Origin: CAZFUY01 sp964522445
GTDB taxonomy: Bacteria; Pseudomonadota; Gammaproteobacteria; SZUA-229
DNA: 38,321 bases
Direction: 5' to 3'
NCBI GenBank assembly: GCA_964522445.1
Contig: CAZFUY010000015.1
Location: forward strand, 1 to 38,321
The stretch's first letter is position 1. Each line of letters begins with the position of its first letter. A model generated the notes under the pieces. That model saw nothing but the letters and a program-made list of their open reading frames with translations, ran no database searches and was not told where the DNA came from. Below are positions 30,524 through 38,321 of this stretch, piece after piece. A program made the translations under genes and the position numbers.

Positions 30524-31516
30524 TTAATCCAGGATGATAGCTTTATTTATAGCATCGCCAATTTTATCAATGGGTAGTATTTTTGATGCTGCATTTAATT
30601 CTATGGCGGCTTTAGGCATGCCATAAACAGCGCACGTTGCTTCATCCTGAGCAATGGTAAACATGCCACGGTTATTAAGTGATAATAGACCACTTGCGCC
30701 GTCTCTTCCCATTCCGGTAAGTAATATTCCCACTATTTTATTAGGCCAGTGAGTGATGGCGCTTTCAAAAAATGCATCAACAGAAGGCCGGTAAGGATAG
30801 TCGACAGGCTCAGGCGTGTATCCAAAACGGCCATTCTCTTTCAAAATAAGGTGGTCATCAGTGCCTGCAATATAAACAATTCCTGATTCTGGTTTATGAT
30901 CGTCTTTGGCTATTTCAACTTTTATATCAGTTTGTTCATCAATCCATTTCACCATGCCGCGGCTGAATTGATTGTCCATATGTTGAATTATTACAACAAC
31001 TGCATGTATATCAGGTTTTAATTTTGACAGCACATTTACAAGAGCGGCAGGGCCCCCAGTTGATGAGCCTATGGCAATTAATGGCAGATCCTGCTCAATT
31101 GTAATCTGAGTCTTTCTTTGGCGTTTATTTGCGCTTTTGTGTAGATAACTAATATTTTTAATTTTTCTTTTTAGTTCCTGTATGGATTCAGGGTCATCAG
31201 TGGCAGGTTCATTAAGTGCATCCAGAGCACCGGCTGACATAGCTTCAAAAATTTTTCCAGGTTGTTTTTTTATAGACTGGCTGATAACAACAATTGTTGT
31301 TGATGCATCGGCCATTAAAATTTTAATGGTTTCGCTGCATGATGTATCAGGTAAAGTAAGTTTAAATAAGATAAGATCAGGTAAATTTTGTTTTGACTGT
31401 TCAATTGCTGTCTGACCATTAGTTGCTGTCCATATTACTTCATGGCCAATATCCACCAGTAAATAGTGAAGAAAATGAGTGCTTTCCAGGTTGTCATGAA
31501 CTATGCCTACACGCAT
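30524..31516 (-). CDS. wspF: Chemotaxis-type methylesterase WspF (CheB-like)
   Basis: CheB-like protein-glutamate methylesterase, 330 aa, which should demethylate the WspA-type receptor and damp signalling. The C-terminal esterase domain keeps the triad: Ser in AIGSSTGGPAAL, His in IIQHMD, and Asp in LLTGMGRDGASGL. The N-terminal receiver is degenerate. The segment PDLILFKLTLPD places Lys52 where the phospho-acceptor Asp should be (Pseudomonas WspF has LMDLIMP here), though Asp8 of the acid pocket remains. Activation by phosphorylation therefore looks lost. Its start overlaps the wspE stop by one base (TAATG). Confidence 0.93.
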   Translation of the reverse strand: MRVGIVHDNLESTHFLHYLLVDIGHEVIWTATNGQTAIEQSKQNLPDLILFKLTLPDTSCSETIKILMADASTTIVVISQSIKKQPGKIFEAMSAGALDALNEPATDDPESIQELKRKIKNISYLHKSANKRQRKTQITIEQDLPLIAIGSSTGGPAALVNVLSKLKPDIHAVVVIIQHMDNQFSRGMVKWIDEQTDIKVEIAKDDHKPESGIVYIAGTDDHLILKENGRFGYTPEPVDYPYRPSVDAFFESAITHWPNKIVGILLTGMGRDGASGLLSLNNRGMFTIAQDEATCAVYGMPKAAIELNAASKILPIDKIGDAINKAIILD

Positions 31517-34266
31517 TATTCAGGATCTCCAATTAAGTCACGTACGGCATCAACTAATGTTTCATCATGGAAGCTGCCTTTGGTTAGATAGTAATCTGCA
31601 CCCGCTTCCAGTCCTCTCTGTTTATCTTCTGGTCTATCTTTATATGAAACCATCATAACGGGTGTGTTACGAAGCGATGCGTCATTTTTTATTAGAGTGA
31701 CAAATTCAATGCCATTCATACGAGGCATGTCAACATCAGATATAACCAGTGCATAATCGCCGGTTCTAACTGTATTCCAGCCATCGACACCATCTATAGC
31801 GACATCAACAGTATAGCCGCGTGACTCAAGTAATTTTTTCTCAACTTCACGAACAGTTAAAGAGTCATCAACAACAAGGATACGTTTAAGGTTAGCGCCA
31901 GAACCTGCGCCTGTACCAACCTTTACAATATTCTTGCCTGAAACAATATCCTGAATACTCTGAATTAAATCATCAACATCAAAAACAAGAATAGGTTCTC
32001 CATCATCTGTTAATGCAGATGAATTAATATCTTTAATTTTCCCTAAACGAGAATCCAGAGGCCTTAAGGCAAGGCCGCGTTGACCAATCATTTCATCGAC
32101 AACAAGGCCATATAAATTATTCCAGTCACCCACAATAACAATGGATAAGAAATTACTATCTGTGTCACTACTGGTTGTTCCCAGTATTTGTGCAGTGTGA
32201 ATAAGGCCAACGTGTTTTTCATCAATGGTGATGTATTGCTTGTCTTCAAGAACAGAAATTTCTTTCTTATTAATTGTAATAAGATTATGAATGGCAGCCA
32301 GGGGAAAGGCATATAATTCATTATTTATTTTTACTAATAAACTACGAATAACAGACAATGTTAAAGGCAGTTCCATCTGGATTTTCATGCCATGACCAAG
32401 TTCTGTTGTGGCGTGCAATTTTCCACGCATTTCCTGTAGTGAGCTGTGTACTACATCAAGCCCAACGCCACGGCCAGAAATTTCAGTTACCTTGTCTTTA
32501 GTTGAAAAGGCAGGCAGGAAGAGAAAATCTAATAACTCAGATTTTGATAAACTTTCTGCCATGGTTTTACTAACCAGTTTTTTATCCAGAACTTTATTGC
32601 GAATCATTTCAATGTTAACACCACGACCATTGTCTGAGACTGTAATTGAGAGTCGGCCTGCATTATGTGCCGCTTCAAGAGTGATTATTCCCTGTTCGGG
32701 CTTATCTTTCTGTATGCGTTCTTCAGGCGTTTCAATGCCATGGTCTATAGCATTTCGTATCATATGATTAATGGGTGCTTCTATCTTCTCAAGTATTTCT
32801 CTATCGACCTGAGTATCTTCACCAATAATAACCAGCTTTATTTTTTTATTTAATGATTTGGCAATATCTCGAACCATACGTTTGTAGCCCTGAGTACTGT
32901 CTTTAAATGGGCGCATACGGCTAGAAATTATTTCATGATTAATTCGAGCAGTTAAATTACTTGAGCGGCGGTCAAAGTCGTCAAGTTCAATTATTTGAGT
33001 GGTTAGTTTATCCCTGTAGTTGGATGCTTTTAACTGAATGTTAGAAATAAGATTATGTTCCAGATCAGTTAATTTTTTATCTTCAAGTACATTTCTTAAT
33101 CGATCAATAGTATCTATTAATTCATTATGTTTTTTCTTAAGGCCAAGCATAGAATCTGAAAAGTTTCTGACCCAGTTAGATGTTACTGATAATTCACCAG
33201 CCAGACCCATTAGGTTGTTAATACGTTTTGCGCTCACTCTTACAATAGAGTCAGTGCTGTTTGTGGTAGATTCCAGTTCTGGTCTTTTTTCTGGCTCAGG
33301 TTGTCCCTGATTTTTGGTTACTATTTGTGTTTTTTTATTGCCAGAATATTTTCCTGATTCTATTTTATTAAGTTCTGTTATTAGTTTATGGACAGGAGTG
33401 CTATTTTCCTTTGTCCAGCCTGCATGCTCATTGTTACTTAGAGCTGAAATTGTTTTTAAAATATCTGTGCATTGTAAAAATATATCTGTATATACTTCAT
33501 TAATAATTATTTTTCCACTTTGCGCAACAACAAAGCAGTCTTCCATTGCATGAGCCAGTTTTACAACAGATTCAATGCCAAGGAGCCTGGCTGCGCCCTT
33601 AATCGAATGTGATGCTCTCATTAGCTTTTCAAGATATTGTGCATTCTGAGGATCTTCCTCTAATGATAGAAGTCCATCGGATATTACTTCAATATTATTT
33701 TCTAATTCTGTTTTAAACAGATCCAGCATAGCTGGGTCAATGTCTGAAGGTATAGAAAATATTTCATAAGACAGATGTTCATTATCTTCTTCAATTACTA
33801 GCTCTGATTCTTGTTCAATGTTTTTATCGGGTTTATTGTCAGTTTTGGCAGAGGCTGTGTCTTTATTGTTTAATATATTTTCAAGTTGCTTAATTAATGC
33901 TTCAATTTCGGTAAGTATTTCGTTGGCAGGATTTTCATGTTGAGCTGCATTAAATTTTGAAATCTTATTCAGAAAATCAACAGACTTTATAAAAATATTA
34001 ATATGAGATGAGTCTATTTCTATTTTATTTTCCTGTGCTGCAACAAAGCAATCTTCCATTGTGTGAGAAAGTTTGATTGCCAGATTGACATTAACAAGAC
34101 GAGCGGCACCTTTTATTGAATGTGATGTGCGCATCATTGTTTCAAGTGATTTGTCTATGTCATCACAGTCTTCAAAGTTTAATAGTGTATCCATTAATGA
34201 TGATGCCTGTGTCTCTACTTCAAGATTAAATAGATCAAGCATGGACTCATTAACTTTATCGCTCAT
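31516..34266 (-). CDS. wspE: Hybrid chemotaxis kinase WspE with two Hpt domains
   Basis: CheA-like hybrid kinase, 916 aa, the phosphoryl source for WspR (and normally WspF). Two Hpt domains stand in tandem: His49 in RTSHSIKGAARL and His220 in RASHSIKGAARL. Both are followed by a near-identical MEDCFV-AQ helix, showing an internal duplication. Then come a coiled dimer domain, a GHKL ATPase (INHMIRNAIDHG; DNGRGV; GRGVGLDVV), a CheW-like domain (about 630-780) and a C-terminal receiver (LVVDDSLTVRE; ISDVDMP with Asp at about 844). Pseudomonas WspE, as I know it, has one Hpt. The start overlaps the wspD stop (ATGA). Confidence 0.95.
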   Translation of the reverse strand: MSDKVNESMLDLFNLEVETQASSLMDTLLNFEDCDDIDKSLETMMRTSHSIKGAARLVNVNLAIKLSHTMEDCFVAAQENKIEIDSSHINIFIKSVDFLNKISKFNAAQHENPANEILTEIEALIKQLENILNNKDTASAKTDNKPDKNIEQESELVIEEDNEHLSYEIFSIPSDIDPAMLDLFKTELENNIEVISDGLLSLEEDPQNAQYLEKLMRASHSIKGAARLLGIESVVKLAHAMEDCFVVAQSGKIIINEVYTDIFLQCTDILKTISALSNNEHAGWTKENSTPVHKLITELNKIESGKYSGNKKTQIVTKNQGQPEPEKRPELESTTNSTDSIVRVSAKRINNLMGLAGELSVTSNWVRNFSDSMLGLKKKHNELIDTIDRLRNVLEDKKLTDLEHNLISNIQLKASNYRDKLTTQIIELDDFDRRSSNLTARINHEIISSRMRPFKDSTQGYKRMVRDIAKSLNKKIKLVIIGEDTQVDREILEKIEAPINHMIRNAIDHGIETPEERIQKDKPEQGIITLEAAHNAGRLSITVSDNGRGVNIEMIRNKVLDKKLVSKTMAESLSKSELLDFLFLPAFSTKDKVTEISGRGVGLDVVHSSLQEMRGKLHATTELGHGMKIQMELPLTLSVIRSLLVKINNELYAFPLAAIHNLITINKKEISVLEDKQYITIDEKHVGLIHTAQILGTTSSDTDSNFLSIVIVGDWNNLYGLVVDEMIGQRGLALRPLDSRLGKIKDINSSALTDDGEPILVFDVDDLIQSIQDIVSGKNIVKVGTGAGSGANLKRILVVDDSLTVREVEKKLLESRGYTVDVAIDGVDGWNTVRTGDYALVISDVDMPRMNGIEFVTLIKNDASLRNTPVMMVSYKDRPEDKQRGLEAGADYYLTKGSFHDETLVDAVRDLIGDPE

Positions 34267-34934
34267 GATATATTCCTGTGGAGAGCGCTAAATAAAAGTT
34301 CTGAATCAAGCAGGCCAATATGTATTTCGTTTTGTTTTATAACACCTTTTATAAAATTAGAAGAGGAGTTGTTTACAGTTGATGGTGTGTTTTGAAGATC
34401 GTCCGGGTCATACTTTAGTGTGTCTTTAACTTCAGATACAGGGAATGCAAAGCACTCGCCATTGTCAGAAATTACAATGTAGCGTTCATGGATAACTTTA
34501 TGTTGAGTTTCTAATGTTTCTGTTTTATGCAGTTTAAATAAGTAGCCTAAAGAGACGCTTAGCAATAATTCGCCTCTTACATTGACCAGTCCTCGAAGAA
34601 TCTGGTTTTTTCTATGAGGTAGTGAATGATGCTTGTCGCATTGAGTAATCTCTCTAACAATATTTGATGGCAAAGCAAACCACTCATTGCCTATACGAAA
34701 GACCAGTGCAGACTGTTGGTTATGGTCATCATTGGCTCTTGGTTTTTTAAGATTGCTTGTCCACTCTTCAATGTAGATGCTGTCAGTTTCACGATCAAGA
34801 AGTAAGCGACCTGCATTAGAGTAAACTGAGCAGTTATGACAATGTGTTAATTTATTCAGTTCTGGGCATTGAGGTGCCTCACTTCCCCATATGCCTATAG
34901 TATTCCAGCAATCTTTAATGTTGTTATCTTGCAT
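34263..34934 (-). CDS. wspD: CheW-like adaptor WspD
   Basis: Second CheW-type adaptor of the Wsp cluster, 223 aa, coupling receptor and kinase. The CheW domain is at about 75-215 (ALVFRIGNEWFALP; LRGLVNVRGELLLSVSLG). Before it lies a WspD-style N-terminal extension with Cys9 (CWNTIGIWG), Cys23, Cys32 and Cys35 (CPELNKLTHCHNC). These four could bind a metal or be redox-active, which is inference. It begins 12 nt after the wspC stop and ends in a 4-nt overlap with wspE. Confidence 0.92.
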   Translation of the reverse strand: MQDNNIKDCWNTIGIWGSEAPQCPELNKLTHCHNCSVYSNAGRLLLDRETDSIYIEEWTSNLKKPRANDDHNQQSALVFRIGNEWFALPSNIVREITQCDKHHSLPHRKNQILRGLVNVRGELLLSVSLGYLFKLHKTETLETQHKVIHERYIVISDNGECFAFPVSEVKDTLKYDPDDLQNTPSTVNNSSSNFIKGVIKQNEIHIGLLDSELLFSALHRNIS

Positions 34935-34946
34935 ATCAGGTTTGTC

Positions 34947-36031
34947 TTAGTGTTTTATAGAGCGTTCAGCCCTATCTTTTAGTCGCTTGCTTGCTACAAT
35001 GTCTCCCTGTTGTTCAACAATATAGGAGAGATGAATAAGTGTTTCGTAATGTTTTGGATTCATATAAAGTGCTTTTCTATAGAGATCGTCTGCCAGTTCT
35101 GTTTTTCCTGATGCCTCGCTTATTAGGCCAAGTAAAAAAAATGATTCGCTGTGGTTGCCCTGATCTTCAATGTGTTGAAGGCATAATGACTCAGCTTCAT
35201 TAAAGTGCCCACTATCAGCAAGCTTCCTGGCTTTAATGAGCAAGTCATCTGTTGATGTAACTGGTTTCTGTTTTCTTTCTGTTTTTTTAGTTTGAATTGA
35301 ATCTGTATCTGAAAATGCTTTTTTTCTGGTGATGGTTCTTTGTTTTGTTGTTATTTTATTTTCAATAAAATTATTTTTTTTGTTAAGTTCGACTGGTTTT
35401 CTTTGTTTGCTTTTTGAATTTTCTTTTGAACTGACTTTTACAAGGCAAAAGGTTTCATCTTTTTTTATAGTTTCAAATATATGTCCGGGAACAGAGCCGA
35501 ATTCAGAGTGCCCAATAAATAAAGTGCCACTATCTGTTAATAGTTCATTAAGATTTGAAAATGCCCTGTCTTTTGTGGGTAGATCAAAATAGATTAATAA
35601 ATTTCTGCATAGAATAAAATCGAACTTATTTTTAAAGAAGATAGTGTTCTTATCTAAAATATTAATCCGATTAAATTCAACTTTATTTTTTACGTTGCTG
35701 TTAATAATGTATTGTGTCTCTTCTTGCTTAAAATATTTGTCAATATATTCTTTTGCCATTTTTCCACGGAAAGAGTTTGTTCCGTAATAACCCTCGTGAG
35801 CAATTTCAAGAGAGTGGTAACTAATATCAACCGCCTGAATACTGAATGCTTTTTCAGGTATGCCATGTTCAAGAAGATACATGGATATAGAATAGGGTTC
35901 TTCACCTGTAGAACAGGGGATAGATAAAATATTGCAGATTTTATCTGGTTTATCTATCAGGTTTTTTCTAATGCCATTTAGTATGCTGACAAATGGTCTG
36001 TGATCACGGAAAAACCAGGTTTCAGGTATGA
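34947..36031 (-). CDS. wspC: CheR-type methyltransferase with TPR (WspC), 5' end in gap
   Basis: SAM-dependent receptor methyltransferase; 360 residues are visible, and the N-terminus is lost in the N run at 36032-36131. The open frame from ATG 35882 is not the true start: reading back to the gap gives IPETWFFRDHRPF and then LSIPCSTGEEPYSISMYLLE, the CheR catalytic-domain opening and SAM motif I. AVDIS, LCRNLLIYFD and FIGHSE follow. After a basic linker, the C-terminal 100 residues are TPR-like (ARKLADSGHFNEAESLC; LLGLISEASGKTELADDLYRKAL), as in WspC. About 65-90 N-terminal residues (CheR_N helices) should be missing. It methylates the WspA-like receptor, opposing WspF. Confidence 0.93.
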
Positions 36032-36131
36032 NNNNNNNNNNNNNNNNNNNNNNNNNNNNNNNNNNNNNNNNNNNNNNNNNNNNNNNNNNNNNNNNNNNNN
36101 NNNNNNNNNNNNNNNNNNNNNNNNNNNNNNN
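36032..36131. other. Assembly gap (100 N) inside the wsp cluster
   Basis: Exactly 100 N, the conventional length for a gap of unknown size. The frame running through it joins wspB to an off-frame reading of wspC and is false. By comparison with full-length CheW and CheR proteins, roughly 250-350 nt are probably missing. Confidence 0.95.
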
Positions 36132-36544
36132 AAGATATGGCGAGTGTCTATCAGGTGTAGCATTTCATTATTATGTTTATAAATTTTTTCTAAAAAAGGT
36201 GTTTTCTCAGATTTTATACCAGAAGAAATAAGTTCATTCTCATTGCATTTAAGAACTTCGGTTACGCGTTCTGCAATTAAGCCAATGGGGCGAGAATTTA
36301 GATTCTCCGCTTCAGGTTCTATAATAATAATACGGCTCCCCTGATTTTTTGTGCATGTTCTTTTTTCAAAGAACTGGCAAAGATCAATCACAGGGGTTGG
36401 TTTTCCGCGATAATTAAAAATGCCGCTAATAATTTTATCAACCATAGGTATCTGATCCAGATTTATCAGTGGTATGACTTCAGTAATTTGATCTGTGTTT
36501 ATACCGTAGCGTTCCTTGCCGATATTCATGGTAAGGATAAGCAT
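36132..36544 (-). CDS. wspB: CheW-like adaptor WspB, 3' end in gap
   Basis: CheW-type adaptor; about 137 residues are visible before the N run. The start at ATG 36544 (MLILTMNIGKERYGI) is preferred. It lies 4 nt after the wspA stop, and the longer frame from 36601 would overlap wspA by over 50 nt. Visible CheW features: GINTDQITEVIPL, IPMVDKIISGIFNYRGKPTPVIDL, and IGLIAERVTEVL. About 20-30 C-terminal residues and the stop codon are expected in the gap. It should link the WspA-like receptor to WspE, alongside WspD. Confidence 0.9.
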
Positions 36545-36548
36545 GGGT

Positions 36549-37946
36549 TTAGTCTGTGACCTTGAACATGGATACACCTTCCTGTAATCCACGTGCTGCA
36601 TCTTTTAACTGGTCAATAGATTGATTGGACTGGCTAAGTGATTCGGCAGTTTGCTGTGCCATTTCATTTAGTTGAATCATGCTTTCTTTTATTTGTTCAG
36701 CGCCTTCAGACTGTAAGCGTGTGCTTTCGTTAACTGTATCGAAGCGAGGCATTAGTATCTGCACCTGTTCAATAATATGCGCTAACTGTGATCCAACTTT
36801 GGCAACATCATTAACGCCCTGATTAACTTCTTCGGTAAATTTATCCATGCTCATTACGCCTGCGGATACAGCGGATAGCATTTCTTTTACCATTTGTTCA
36901 ATATCCCATGTTGCTACAGCGGTCTGATCGGCAAGACGACGAATTTCAGTTGCAACAACAGAAAAGCCTCGACCATATTCACCTGCTTTTTCGGCTTCAA
37001 TAGCGGCATTGAGTGATAGCAGGTTGGTTTGATCTGCAACACGATTGATGGTGGTTACTACTGTATTAATGTTGTCAGCTTTTTCACTTAATACAGCAAG
37101 TTTTGATGAAATTGAGTTGGTTGCCTGCTGCATCTGTTCCATGGTGGTTTCCATGGAAACCAGAGCGATGTGTCCTTCAGCTGCTGACTCAGCAGTGTTT
37201 TCTGCAACTTTTTTAACTTCATCCATGGTATTTAGCAGCTCTTTACCTGTGGCAGAAATTTCTGTCACAGTGGACATAATCTGATTAGTGCTTGCAGCCT
37301 GTTCAGCAACGGTTGCTTCCTGTTCTTTTGCTGTTGCTGCAATTTGTGTTGCAGATGAAGTGACCTGTATACCTGAAATCTGTACCTGCTTAACTAAATT
37401 ATTCAGGTTTTCAAGCATGCTTCTTACGCCAGTGGCTACCTGTGAGACAGAGTCATTGCCAGAAAAAATCATCATGTCGCCAGTTAAATCACCTTTGGAA
37501 GCCATAGATACAATATCAACTATAAATTCAGCTTTGCCCTCAAAGTCAGTATTAACTTCTTTTTCACGTTCAACAATATCATCCAGCTCGGAAGCTAATA
37601 TAAAAAATTTATTAATAGTTTGGCTGATTTCAGATTTTGATTTAGTGCTTTTTATTTTTGAACTGGATCTTTCTACCATGAACTCATTCATGACATTATC
37701 AATAGAATCAAGCCCAGCAGTGATGGCATTTGTTAATGGTCGAATAATATTGAGTTCAATCAGGTAATAGAGTGAAACAATAATGCCCATAGCCATAAGG
37801 ACAAAAAAAGCTGATGTATCAAACCCCTGATTTTCTTTGAGTGTGTAAATAAAGGCTGTGCCGAGCAGGACCTGAGGAAAAGTAAACATGATGATGAGGC
37901 GCTGGCTAATGGATAGCTCGTTAAACTTTTTAATCAGATTTTTCAT
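36549..37946 (-). CDS. wspA: Methyl-accepting receptor WspA-like, minimal periplasmic loop
   Basis: Receptor of the Wsp cluster, 465 aa. Two membrane helices (about 17-36 and 46-68) are joined by only about nine residues (KENQGFDTS), so there is no periplasmic ligand domain; Pseudomonas WspA has a sizeable one. The cytoplasmic part has a HAMP-like stretch, a long coiled coil with methylation-type Gln/Glu positions, and the signalling tip ADQTNLLSLNAAIEAEKAGEYGRGFSVVA, in parts, followed by EIRRLADQTAVATWDIEQMVKEM, a pattern close to WspA. It is the first gene of the operon. A TATAAT box (minus strand, 38021-38026) lies 75 nt upstream but no clear -35 is seen. Confidence 0.92.
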   Translation of the reverse strand: MKNLIKKFNELSISQRLIIMFTFPQVLLGTAFIYTLKENQGFDTSAFFVLMAMGIIVSLYYLIELNIIRPLTNAITAGLDSIDNVMNEFMVERSSSKIKSTKSKSEISQTINKFFILASELDDIVEREKEVNTDFEGKAEFIVDIVSMASKGDLTGDMMIFSGNDSVSQVATGVRSMLENLNNLVKQVQISGIQVTSSATQIAATAKEQEATVAEQAASTNQIMSTVTEISATGKELLNTMDEVKKVAENTAESAAEGHIALVSMETTMEQMQQATNSISSKLAVLSEKADNINTVVTTINRVADQTNLLSLNAAIEAEKAGEYGRGFSVVATEIRRLADQTAVATWDIEQMVKEMLSAVSAGVMSMDKFTEEVNQGVNDVAKVGSQLAHIIEQVQILMPRFDTVNESTRLQSEGAEQIKESMIQLNEMAQQTAESLSQSNQSIDQLKDAARGLQEGVSMFKVTD

Positions 37947-38085
37947 TATAGTTTTCTTTAATAAAGGTCTTCTATTAGAACTCCATATATTCCAATTTAG
38001 AAAACGGGTGTAAGTCTATGATTATATTAATAGACTATATGTAGCAGATTTTGAGGATTCAGCAAGTTGGGATGGGGTTTTAGTC

Positions 38086-38147
38086 GTTAGTTGTTAGTTG
38101 TTAGTTGTTAGTTGTTAGTTGTTAGTTGTTAGTTGTTAGTTGTTAGT
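38086..38147. repeat. Tandem heptamer array (GTTAGTT)n
   Basis: About nine uninterrupted copies of the 7-nt unit GTTAGTT, ending at the N run. The array probably continues into the gap and may have caused the assembly break. Confidence 0.95.
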
Positions 38148-38247
38148 NNNNNNNNNNNNNNNNNNNNNNNNNNNNNNNNNNNNNNNNNNNNNNNNNNNNN
38201 NNNNNNNNNNNNNNNNNNNNNNNNNNNNNNNNNNNNNNNNNNNNNNN
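38148..38247. other. Assembly gap (100 N) after tandem array
   Basis: Exactly 100 N directly after the heptamer array. The real length is unknown. Confidence 0.95.
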
Positions 38248-38272
38248 TGTGTGATTTAACATAATCTATTCT

Positions 38273-38321
38273 GTCATCCCGAGCGCAGCCGAGGGATCTT
38301 ACTACCCGGGTAACAAGATCC
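38273..38321 (+). repeat. GTCATCCCGAGC element, cut by window end
   Basis: GTCATCCCGAGCGCAGCCGA opens it as at 5221, and the inner arms GGATCTT (38294-38300) and AAGATCC (38315-38321) pair around ACTACCCGGGTAAC. The right arm lies beyond the window. Confidence 0.8.

Larger units (their letters stand above)
37947..38321. other. Upstream region of wspA with tandem repeat, gap and repeat end
   Basis: No gene is visible. The content is a putative wspA promoter stretch (37947-38085), a heptamer tandem array running into a 100-N gap (38148-38247), 25 nt of AT-rich sequence, and the left part of a GTCATCCCGAGC element that leaves the window. Confidence 0.8.

Noticed and set aside
29268..37946. The chemosensory cluster as a flagellar chemotaxis operon
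   Set aside because: No cheY-alone, cheZ or flagellar genes; the output is a GGDEF regulator, and the order and the WspD/WspR sequence patterns fit Wsp.
38086..38147. Heptamer array as a CRISPR
   Set aside because: The unit is 7 nt with no spacers, and no cas genes are present.

Overview
The window reads as a moderately AT-rich gammaproteobacterial chromosome segment. It has the order corB(yfjD)-ypjD ... ffh ... rpsP-rimM-trmD-rplS seen in E. coli and relatives, followed by htpG, hslR, amtB, and a pcnB-folK-deoxynucleoside kinase-panB-panC-panD series. Two runs of exactly 100 N (36032-36131 and 38148-38247) look like scaffold gaps in a draft assembly. The species cannot be named from the sequence.

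Layout. (1) 28-1936, minus: a sensor kinase/OmpR-type regulator pair. It is divergent from 2042-5043, plus: a TlpA-like thioredoxin, a DUF4266 lipoprotein, a DUF3570 outer-membrane-type protein and an ApbE-like flavin transferase, together an envelope redox module of unknown function. A TTAACC-N5-TTAACC direct repeat lies between the two units. (2) 5368-9449, minus: bacteriohemerythrin, radA, corB-like, ypjD. (3) 9698-16235, plus: a class II cyclic-nucleotide phosphodiesterase-like enzyme, ffh, an unassigned proton-channel pair (ExbB/MotA-like plus a coiled-coil ExbD/TolR-like partner), then rpsP-rimM-trmD-rplS. (4) 16396-24090, plus: a large helical-repeat periplasmic protein, an alkylguanine transferase, htpG, a LysM/FecR-like envelope protein, hslR and amtB. 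(5) 24267-29164, plus: polyadenylation, folate and pantothenate genes. (6) 29268-37946, minus: a whole Wsp-type chemosensory cluster in the order wspA-B-C-D-E-F-R, ending in a diguanylate cyclase.

The Wsp cluster is the most complete system. A membrane receptor, two CheW adaptors, a CheR-TPR methyltransferase, a hybrid CheA, a CheB methylesterase and a GGDEF response regulator should together turn a surface or membrane cue into cyclic di-GMP. It departs from the Pseudomonas type in several places: the receptor has almost no periplasmic domain, the kinase has two tandem Hpt domains, the WspF receiver has Lys where the phospho-Asp should be, and WspR lacks the Arg of its inhibitory site. The gap at 36032-36131 hides the end of wspB and the start of wspC.

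The intergenic regions are unusually rich in inverted-repeat elements of several families: GTCATCCCGAGC type, GTAGGAGCGGC type, GCCACAGAGGCACAGAG type, and two unnamed 20-bp-arm types. A 129-163 nt element is also present in two inverted copies 5 kb apart. The least explained coding parts are the ExbB/ExbD-like pair between ffh and rpsP, and the TlpA-DUF4266-DUF3570-ApbE module, whose DUF3570 protein carries a motif resembling the FMN-attachment motif of ApbE substrates.
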